Source: Topomyia yanbarensis (Eukaryota > Arthropoda > Insecta > Diptera > Culicidae). Taken from it: DNA of 64,000 bases. The first letter of the stretch is position 1. Every line of letters begins with the position of its first letter. The notes under the pieces are model-generated. The model was not told where the DNA came from. It searched no databases and saw only the letters and a list, made by a program, of their open reading frames with translations. Position numbers and translations under genes: made by a program. The stretch is taken from positions 310,028,627 to 310,092,626 of the forward strand of contig NC_080672.1 of assembly GCF_030247195.1 (NCBI RefSeq). Reading direction: 5' to 3'. Below are positions 33,568-43,300 of the stretch, one piece after another.

Positions 33568-34552
33568 GAAACTTTTAATTTATTCTTGCCATCATGAGTA
33601 AAGTTGACGAAAAATCTCTGCTCCGACCCAACGCAGCGGTCGTTGACTTTAAATTCTGTTCAATAAGATTGAGTTTTCGTGAAGTGAAATACCTGCTGAA
33701 GGTGAAGATGCAGCTTAAGCTCAAGGAGGTTATGTATCTACAGTATCATCATCTTCGTAATGTCGTACACATATCATTCAACACGTTAGCACAAGTCGAA
33801 CGTTTCGTTTTGCAGAACAACTTAAAGCGCGAAATTTCTTCCCGGGTACACCTAGCGGTGTTCTTGTGGTGAGGATGCGGATCGAAAAACCTATCCCCTC
33901 CCACTTGACTATAAAACTCAAAACCCACGAAGCTACTATTAATCAAACTACGTTATGCACCCATGAGGGGCAAACTCCCACGTGCAAGTATTGTAATCAA
34001 ACAACACACCACGGACAATCTTGCGCGGAAGATACAAAGGAGAATGCATCTCTACCGATTGCCAACGAATCCACGGTAAACCAACCCAAAAAAGAGTTTT
34101 CAATACCAATACCTGAACCACAAACGGTTGCCAAATTTGTGGCAGCTGTTCAGTCCATATTGACAACTGCCAAAGCAGCATCCAGCACCCCAGAAACCAC
34201 TGTAAGTAACATCGGTGATGAAGATAATAGCAATGACGACGGATTTACATTGGTCACCCGTAAGTGCAAGAAGCAGGAAAGAACATCTGGTCGCGAGCAC
34301 CAAGGCACTTTTAACGATGATGACCTTGATGTGGATGACAGGAGAGAATTAAATGGTCCCCATGACGCAGTAGGCGAGCCGCGAAAGAAGGTATCCGCTC
34401 GCAATAAAAAGTTGCGCGCATGAGATCCAACGGACAATCAATAATATTTGTTTCATTTTTATTTTTTACATATTGTAAACACATAAAAGATCCATGGCTC
34501 CGTTAAGCTACCGCTATGAGCCGTGTCAAATAAACGAAATAAAAAAAAATAA
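33469..34552 (+). mobile_element. ORF1-only LINE with complete ends
   Basis: ATAAATCA occurs directly before (33,461-33,468) and after (34,553-34,560), as a target-site duplication. The element has a 5' UTR, a gag-like ORF1, and after the ORF1 stop at 34,423 only about 130 bases ending CCGTGTCAAATAAACGAAAT and an A-rich tail. There is no endonuclease or RT. The 3' tail shares AAGCTA, CGC and TCAAATAAACGAAAT with the full-length LINE ending at 13,199, so it could be served by that family's RT. Confidence 0.75.
33594..34423 (+). pseudogene. gag-like LINE ORF1
   Basis: It starts at ATG 33,594 (MSKVDEKSLL). A first frame of 92 codons carries an RNA-binding-like segment with VHISFNTLAQVERFVLQNN. 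A frame break near 33,850 leads into FPGTPSGVLVVRMRIEKPIP. A CCHC knuckle follows, CKYCNQTTHHGQSC (Cys-x2-Cys-x4-His-x4-Cys). The acidic/basic tail ends in KKVSARNKKLRA. Compared with what I remember of complete ORF1 proteins of this type, the middle part before the FFPG motif is deleted. Confidence 0.65.
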
Positions 34553-34560
34553 ATAAATCA

Positions 34561-35250
34561 TGTTTTAAGAATCATGAACCAGTTCACGAATAACATTTTA
34601 TGATTTCGTTAACTTGTCACGAAAACGAATGATAAGTTGTGTCTATTATACTGGATATCATGTACCAGTTCACGAATACATGAATATTTCATGATTTAGT
34701 GAACTGCTTCACGAGCCCGGATATTGGATCGTAACTAATATATTAGGAATCATGAAACAGTTCACGAGTATATGCATAATATCGGATGATTTTGTGAACT
34801 ATTTCACGAGCACGGATATTGGATCGTATTTAATATATTAGGGATCATGAATTAGTTCATGAGGATTCAATGATTCATGAATAAAATTCCGACTTTCGTG
34901 AAATAGTTCACGAAAAAATAGCCACAATGTTATGATTTTGTGAACTAATGTTCCCATATCTATCAAAACAATCATGAGTTTGGTTTTATGAATAATGTTC
35001 ATGAAGTTGTGAACTGTGAACGTACTGAGAATAGAATTAGAAATAACTTGGCGGAAACCGTGACTGAAGGTCACAAAATAAAAACAAACATTTCCAGTAA
35101 AGAAAGCGTTATACGTGCGTTACTGAAGGGAAATTGAACATAATTATAAAAGCCATGATTTTTGTTCACGGTCCTGTTTTCGTAACGTAAAAATGTGATT
35201 GTTCCAGAAATCATGGCACTTTATTCACGATTTTGGGAACAATTTTTTTT
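34561..35250. repeat. ATCATGA / TTCACGA-rich block, right side
   Basis: At least five quasi-repeats pairing a TCATGA word with a GTTCACGA word 5-10 bases later (for example ATCATGAACCAGTTCACGA at 34,571). Two neighbouring units also share ACGGATATTGGATCGTA-like text (about 34,717 and 34,813). Each pair is a near-palindrome, so the region can fold extensively. Confidence 0.6.
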
Positions 35251-35259
35251 TTCGTGTAG

Positions 35260-36580
35260 TACCTGTAGCGGTACGAGTTTTCGCTTCTGCACTTCTCTTT
35301 GAATAAAATACATTTTGGAAAAATTTGAAATACGTCAAGTTCAAGTGCCAAAATGACTACGCTCTCCAAAATTGTCGAAATAAAGGACAAGTCCTTTAAA
35401 ATAAGAACGGGTGGTAGCCCTAGTTACAATCTTGGGCAATTGGAACTATAACATTATGGAACCGGTGTTTATAATGGTAATTGTTATTTTATGATCGCAA
35501 ATAGTTTTTCGATGGCAAGGTAAACTGAATTTAAACTATTTTACCTTCCTTATTTATAGTAGGAATTTGAATGTGTTAGTCTGTTAGACAAGACACCAAA
35601 GAATTAACATGACCAAAACCTGCCATGAAGGATTCCCCACAAGGGATCGATCCGTTTATCGGTTCATTGAAGATCGTGTACAAAAGCATAGCTGGCATAA
35701 ATAATAAGTGTTTACTACTGCATCATGCCTTTAAGTGAATAGGATCTGAATTTTCCGTCAAACACGTGGGAGAAAGAATTACAGCTACGTGAATAGCAAG
35801 ATACTCCATGAAAAGGAGCCGACAATCACGAAATGCCATTCCTTTATAACCCTTGGCAGCTTTCCCGTGTTTTCAGGACACTTTAACGCCCTTTGCTCTG
35901 CTGTGCGTACTATTTCGTACTTCCCTGGCAATACAGTTCCGCATTTCAAACTCGTATTGATATTTCAAACGTGGGACGCAAAAACAAGAATTCGATATCA
36001 GTCCAAGAAGCTTTTTTTTTGGTGTGGAAAGGAACGGAAAAAGCAAGTCCCACCCATCACACATATGCTAGGGATAATAAATTTTACTAGAAATTATTAC
36101 TTTTGGGAATACCATGCGAAGCGACAAGTGGAAATGTTACGGCCATCGGGGAAAGCTATAGATGAAGTGTGTTACCACCCGTTTCGTCGCATCGATGGTT
36201 TTCCACAGATGGGATGTGGGTGAATTAAATGCCGGCCTAGGATCGACGTAGTAAGACGCGTCTAGCAACCCAAAAAACCCGTTTGCAATACACGAAAGAG
36301 GAAGGAGCAATTTGACTCGCAGTTATGGGAAATGATAAATGCGAAATCATGATGAAAAAGAAGTTTGTAGACAACGTCTAGCAGCTATGGAAACAGCACC
36401 GCATCGCCGTAAAGACGATAGAATAGTAGCTTTTGCAAGAAAATGGGGTTACTTTTCAATAATTTTTTAACTATATATAATAGTTGACAAACTGTCAATT
36501 TTAATTGAAATAATTAAAAAAATAAGAATTGTCATCTAAAATAGATCCTACGACTCTTTCTAGAAATTAAAGCTAGTGTT
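35260..36580. other. no recognisable gene
   Basis: A plus-strand open frame of 144 codons (35,789-36,223) has no motif that I recognise and is not supported by codon pattern or splice context. I see nothing else here. Confidence 0.4.
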
Positions 36581-36584
36581 GTTC

Positions 36585-36590
36585 TTTATT
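36585..36590 (-). terminator. candidate lin-28 polyadenylation signal
   Basis: AATAAA on the minus strand about 650 bases after the predicted lin-28 stop. It is the first canonical hexamer that I noticed downstream. It is consistent with a 3' UTR of this length but unproven. Confidence 0.35.
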
Positions 36591-36875
36591 TAATGGAACT
36601 CGCTATTAGTCACTACAAAAAACATTTTCTCAAATAGGTATACTACCTATTTTCGTTTTGAAAGATCTCGTTAAGTAACTTACGGTTGTGTGATAATATA
36701 TATGTTTCTGTTCTATTTGATATGAAGGTATTTTTTCATTTCTTCTATTGTTTCAATTATGACGACTTTCGCACTCAAAATGCATCTTTGAAAATTGCAC
36801 ATACTATATATACACCAAGCACTCTATCGACCCGCTCACTTCCTAATTAATTCGTTTAACGTCTCTGATACTGGT

Positions 36876-36882
36876 TGAGGTA
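36876..36882 (-). promoter_or_regulatory. second let-7 seed match (7mer-A1)
   Basis: The minus strand reads TACCTCA, pairing with let-7 positions 2-7 plus the A opposite position 1. It lies about 355 bases after the predicted lin-28 stop. It is weaker than the site at 37,127. Confidence 0.35.
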
Positions 36883-37126
36883 TTGAAGTATATGTTTGTA
36901 CTTTGGATGAAATCTAACCGTATTTCAGTTTCGGAACTAATCCTAAAAAGATTAAGTTTAAAAAAGGTCATTTGGTGATGAGAAAACCATCCGGGATAGG
37001 CAATAGGCCGTCCTCGTCTGTTCTACGTAAATTATTCGGTAACATAGATTACATTATTAGTACTATTTTTTCCTTGCTTCGGTTACTTTTCTATGGAACT
37101 CTGTTTTTTTTCGCAGTCGTTTTCGG

Positions 37127-37134
37127 TGAGGTAG
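37127..37134 (-). promoter_or_regulatory. let-7 target site (8mer) in lin-28 3' UTR
   Basis: The minus strand reads CTACCTCA, the exact complement of let-7 nucleotides 1-8. It begins about 100 bases after the predicted stop codon at 37,236. lin-28 mRNAs of nematodes and vertebrates are repressed by let-7 through such sites. An identical 8-mer also occurs at 6,098-6,105 in unrelated sequence, so chance cannot be dismissed. Confidence 0.55.
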
Positions 37135-37235
37135 TGATTTCAGCTTCGCTTATAGGAATCGTTGGTTTGCGTTTGTACTTCGGTAAAAGCGCAGTTTTGA
37201 ATGTGGTTTGCAGCAAGGACATGAACCGACTAACG

Positions 37236-37334
37236 CTAACGCTGCGTTGTCCTTGCCACTGCAGTTATCCTGAGAATGTCCTTGGCAGAGAGGGTGGCGC
37301 CTCTGGTTGTTGGTGTTGATGATTCGGTAACGTC
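37236..37334 (-). CDS. lin-28: lin-28 exon 5 (C-terminus), predicted
   Basis: After acceptor AGCAAGCAG at 37,335 the phase-0 frame continues from the zinc-knuckle exon as [19 protein letters not shown] and stops at TAG 37,236-37,238 after 32 residues. The fit in phase and the Ser/Thr-rich composition typical of insect Lin-28 tails support it. The acceptor tract is only moderately pyrimidine-rich, and a competing AG lies a few bases upstream. The intron to exon 4 would be 237 bp. Confidence 0.6.
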   Translation of the reverse strand, partial: DVTESSTPTTRGATLSAKDILRITAVARTTQR

Positions 37335-40300
37335 CTGCTTGCTGTTACGTCTGGTGGTGAATAGTGCAAGTGATTAACGATTTATGGTTGGTACTCAGAC
37401 TTCTTTTGTATAACAACGGATAGCTTTTTATTCTCGAAGGAATGGGATTTGCTTTATCAAAAACGACAGTGAAATCGAACAGAAATCCAGTCGAACCATA
37501 TTCATTCGAAAAATTGATCCGTCGTAATGCAGAATCGGACTGCCTGACAAAAAGTAGAAGAGTTTTCTTACCTTCGGTTCTTTACTAGGACAGTCAGCAA
37601 CCAGATGATCTTCGCCCTTGCAGTGGTGGCATCGTTTTGGGAGTGGACCTAGTGAGCACGTCTGGGCAATGTGATTGGCAAACTCGCCACAGTTGTAGCA
37701 CCTAGAAGAAACAATGGGTGAAATGTTAGATCAACTGATTCCTAGTGGAACTATATAAAAAGAAAGGTTATTAAAATATGTCTATATTTAGCGGGTATGT
37801 TAGGTTCGCCGTTTCTGATAATTAAAGTTTAACTGGGAAAGTCTCAAAAAGCAGCAATGTTTAAAAACGACACCGTTGGCCAACTCTTCATCAAAATAAA
37901 TCAGTAGCATTCTAATAATGCCCCGAATACATTGATTAATTTTCAATAAGATTATATAAAGGGTGTAAAAAATGACTTTTTACTTTTGCAAAGCTGGCCA
38001 CTTTTAGGACTACATAAAATATTACGTGACTTTACCTTAAGGAAATTAATTGACATAAAATACTAAAGCTTGAAAATCCGTAATACCAATAAAAAACAAT
38101 CACTGCTTTCTCATGATCAGATAGTATTACTTTTGGGCTGCCAAGAAACGCTATAGATTAACATCGCAACATAACTCAATCTCCTCGTTCACCAAAAATC
38201 TCCAACTAACCCCCGCCTTTCAGTAGGTGCAAATCCAATTGAGTCCACCCGTGCTTTAGAAATACCTACAGAAGCATAATAGTGATAAAAAAACGGATTA
38301 CGTATATCTGAAGTAGAAAACGTGTGTGTGACTCTACGTAGCTACGAACCACCAGATACAATTTGGAATGTGAATGGGAGGAACTCAATCCAATGCACAC
38401 ACAAACATATTTTTTTTTTATTTATCCTACAACACACGTCGCATCCGGCAGTGTTGAACTGCATCAATATCCGGTTATGAAAAAGCATCTGCGTGATTCA
38501 AGGATCGATACCGAAAACATTTTGTGAATTTACTTAATAATTATTAAACTATTTCTCAAAAATCAATACGCAAGTTCACTTCAAAGACAAAACAATGTGT
38601 AAATTCACTTCCAAGTGAAAATTTGTCCAGAGTTGATGTATTTCTCGTTAGATTAAACATTGCGTTCAGTCGTGAGATAGACGTTGGATGGTATATGAAT
38701 ACACAGATCACCAAGTAATCCACCTAGTAGTGAGAAAATAGATTTCTAATATAATTCATATCCATATTTTACTCGTAGCATCACCGAAAGCAACTGTATT
38801 TTTGAATAACAAAATTCTAGTGAAAGTTTATCTTCTTTTGCAAGATTTATGTTATACTAATTATGGCGTACAAATTACCAGTTGCATTATTTATAATAAA
38901 GATGCAAGGAATTAAAATTTCGCCATATATACAAAAATAATGCCACAGCACTAATTACCATTTACCATTCCTCACAACCATTTGGTGAAACTCAACCATT
39001 TGTCTCAACATCCATATTATTCATATTATTTGTTTTATTAATTCAGCTTTTGCCTTTCTCATATAAAGAAAGGCTATGCAATCACTTAAAAAATCAATCT
39101 TTCAACCGGGGCCGGAGGGTCGAGTGTCATGTCCCATTCGACTCAGTTTGTCGAGATCGTAAAATGTGTATGTGTTTGTATGTGTGTTTTTTTACAGTAA
39201 GGTTTAAAAAGCTTGGCTACATCGGAGCGAAAGCTGGCTGTGTGTCGAGGTTAGTGCTCCTGTCTTACGAAGACAATCTGAGCGGCAAACTCCAGATTGT
39301 CTAATTCACCGAGCTCTTGGACTCCTTTATGCCATTCAGCACGACTCGGCTCCGTTGTGCCAGTTAGCACCGAAACTCCTTTCTCGTACAATTCAGCGCC
39401 ATTTACCCGTCGAGCTCCCGATTTGTTCGCGAACTACTCGGTCTAGTCCCCGGTGGACTTAGCCTACTCCGACGGAGAGTTCCCCGGCGACAGAAGTTCT
39501 CCCGAAGCCGAGCCAGCCAGCCAGGTGTCGAGGTCAGTTCGGCGATTCCGGTGGAGCAGGGCGCCCGGTTCGCTGGTGCACCGACGACCCGCGACTGGTG
39601 GTGTCTCTTCGCGGTCTACTCAGTCTAGTCCCCGCCGTGAATCTAGCTTACGCCGACGGAGAGTTCACCGACGGAGGAAGTTCTCCCGATACCGATTCTT
39701 CTTAAGTTTTAGCACCACAATTTCTTGAGCCCTTTGGCTCCCTCTCGTTCCATTTCGCTCTACTTTCCCGATGAGCCATTCAGCTCCCGCCCTCACTTGT
39801 TCGCGAACTACTCGGTCTAGTCCCCAACAATGGATCTAGCCTGTTCTCCTGAAACCGAGCGGTAGATTTCTCCTGATACCGATGCTTGTTTCTGTGAGCC
39901 ATTTAGCTCTCCGCGTCGTCCCGATCTACTCGATCTAGTCCCCGGCGATGGATCTAGCCTACTCAACGGGCCATCCGGTAGGTGCTGAGGTCTATCCGGC
40001 GATTCCGGTTGGAGCGTAACTTCCGGTTCACCAGCGCCCCAACGACCCACTGCTAGCTCTGCGACACGGCCTACTCGGTAGAATCCCCGGCGGTGGATCT
40101 AGCCTACTCACGAGCTAACCGGTAGGGTGTCGAAATTGGTTCGGCGATTCCGGTGAAGCTTGACGTCCGGTTCGCAGGCACCCCGACAACCCAACTCTAC
40201 GGTTCTACGTCACGTACTACTCAACTGGTCCCCGGCGGTGGACCTAGTCTACACAGTCGGAGAGTTCCCCGGCGGCGGAATTTCTCTCGAAACCCGATTT

Positions 40301-43300
40301 GTGGCTTTTTGTTGGTCTCTTCATCACTTCCTCTACAGCTCGGAGAGTATGCTCGTAACCACTCTGAAGACAGCGTCCCAGGTATGTTCGTCACGACACA
40401 TCTCTTCGGCGATATTGTCCACTGTCATACCAGGTATACCCCTACGAGCTTCTTCTTACCTAGGGCATTCGAAGACCACGTGTTCCGGTGTACTGCCTCC
40501 GACGGTATTGTTCTGTAGACATTCGCGACTCGTACGGCCATCAGCCGGAATGTGCTGTTTGGCTTTTCATGGTTCCGCTTGGTTTTCAGCGCAGCACTTC
40601 AGGCAGGAACCCCATATCGGAGTATCGATGACGAAACAGCAGATAGCAGACGTCTCGTGCTGCTACTCGGGCCGCCGACGTTTGGCATGATTCTCGCTAT
40701 TGCCTTCGCCGACTTTGCACAGACGTAATCAACGTGGTTGTTGAAGCTCAACCGGTCGTCGATTATAACTCCCAATTGCTTCGATGCAATCACGTGCCCT
40801 CCGACGTCGATCTGCATCCGTTAAACCGATCTGCAGTTACTGACCAACAACACCTCCGTCTTGTGGTGAGCTATTTGCAGCTTGACCCCGTTCATCCAGC
40901 GTCTATTGCCTCCGCCACCGACACCTCCACTTCTTCATGTGTCTCACCTATCACCGTTAGTGACACGTCGTCCGCGAAACCCACGATTTTTACTTTTCTA
41001 GGCAGCTGCAGCGTTAAGACCCCATCGTACATCCCATTCCAAAGGGTTGGACGGAGAATGGAGCCCTGAGGAACGCCCGCTGTGACTCGCATTGACTTCT
41101 GTCCTTTGCTCGTCTCGTACAGCAGCACTCTGCTCTGAAAGTAGCTCTTCAGGATCTGGCATAGATAGTCGGGAACCCTCATTCTATGCAGCACGGCACT
41201 GTTGAACGCGTTCTTCCCATCTATCGTGACCACAGCGCAGTATCGATCTCCTCCTCGCTTCTGTTTAGATGACATCTCAGTACTCTCGAGCACTGTCCGA
41301 ATTGCATCCACTGTCGATGCTCCTTTACGGAAACCGAACTGCATCTTGGACAGTCCGCGCTCACCTTCCGTGAATTTCGTCAACCTGTTAAGAATGATCC
41401 TTTCCAGGAGTTTTCCGAGTGTATCCAGCAGGCATATGGACCTGTGCGAGGTCGAGTCGCCAGGTGGCTTCCCTGGCTTCGGCAGCAACACCAGCTTCTG
41501 GACCTTCCACATTTCGGGGAAGTTGCCTTCATTTAGGCACTTCTGCATCACTATCCTGAACATGTCCGGATATGCCAGGATCGCAGTTTTCAGTACCACG
41601 TTTGGTATTCCATCCGGACCAGGGGCTTTCTTTGATTTTAGGCGCTTCGATGCTTCTGCTAGCTCGTCGTTAGTCACTTGCCGATCCGTGTTTGTTCCTT
41701 CTTCTTCGCCGTACGGTGTCGGTGGCCATATGGTTGAATCGTGCTTCGGGAAAAGGCCCTCGACGATTATCTTCAGCTTGCTCGGACACATTTCGGCTGG
41801 CGCCGTCGTACCCTTCATTTTCGTCATCACGACTCGGTATGCGTCACCCCAGGGATTGGCATCTACTTCTCGGCATAGCTCCTTGTGGCACTGTGACTTG
41901 CTAAGGCTGATCTCCCGTTTTAAAGCGGCCCTAGCTTCCCGAAACGCTGCCTTACGCTCTTCTCTATCTGGTTCCGACCTTGCTCTTTGGGCCCGCCTTC
42001 TGGCTCTAAGACAAGCAGTGCGTAACGGACTAAGCGTCTCGTTCCACCAGTAAGCTGAACACAGTTTGTTGCGTGGTTCCAGTTTTCGCGGCATTGTGGC
42101 GTCACAAGCCGCCACAATCCTTCTTGTTAGGTCAGCCGCATCCACGTTCTCGGTCCCGCCGTTCGGCCGAAGTGCCTCAACAAAGAGGTCTTTGTTGAAG
42201 GCTTTCATCTTCCACTTTCGTTCGCCGGTCACCCCTCTCTGTATTGCCGCGGGGTTCCGTTGACCGATACGGTAGCGAATCGCCTGGTGGTCACTATGCG
42301 TATACGTTTCGCATACTCTCCAATCCATGTTCGCCGTCAATGAGGAACTACAGAATGTGACGTCGATGATAGACTCCTTCCCGTCTCTCCGAAATGTGCT
42401 TACAGAACCTTCATTGCACAATCGTACGTCTAACTTCGCTAGAGCTTCCTGCAGGATACACCCTCTTGTGTTGGTTACTCTACTGCCCCATTCCACAGCC
42501 CAGGCGTTAAAGTCACCACCAATGACTACCGGCTTCCGATCGATCAACTGCTCGGTTAACTGCTCCAGGATTAGGCTGAACTGCTCTACTGTCCACCTTG
42601 GAGGAGCGTAGCAGCTACACACAAAGATGCCGTTGATTTTGGCAACCACGAAACCCTCATATGAACGTTCTACTACTTCTTGGATGGTAAATCTACCCAT
42701 TACTTGTATCACAGCGGTTCCTGATCTATCCGCCACCCAGTTACCGTTATTAGGGGGGACTTGATAAGGCTCTGCGATCAAAGCGACATCTGTTGCTGTG
42801 CGGTATCACAGTGATTCAGGTTTATCTGGGCCATCTCCACCACCGTTGGCCTGCAGTCGCCTTCTTGTAGGCTGGGCATTTAAAGCCACCCGTCTGATGG
42901 TCGTTTCCTTCCGCTGGGGTGCAAAGCAAGCACTTCGGCCTCTGCGTGCAGTCTCTCGCAATCTGTCCGGGCCTTTGCAAGCCCCTATCCAAAGTCTAAA
43001 CATTTGAAGTATTTCTCCGCTTGTTTATTTACTCGTCGGGCGGCTCTCAGTAGGCATCTCGACCATCCAATTGTAACTTTACCTACCTCCAGTGCCTTGT
43101 CTGCAGCGGTTACCGGTAAACCAATCATCGCTGTCTGCGTTCCTCCGTATCCCTTCCTTAACCGGATCGTCATGTGCACCTCGCCCAGGTTACACTGCTG
43201 CTTCAGTGCACCTCTCGCCTCTTCTTCCGTCGTGATTTCATCAAGCTCCTTGCACACAATTACCATCTCCTGGCTGAAGGGTTTAACTTCTGCCTTTTCA

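Noticed and set aside
35789..36223. 144-codon plus-strand open frame as a gene
   Set aside because: No recognisable domain, no supporting splice or promoter context, and surrounded by non-coding sequence. Its length is within chance expectation for this much sequence.
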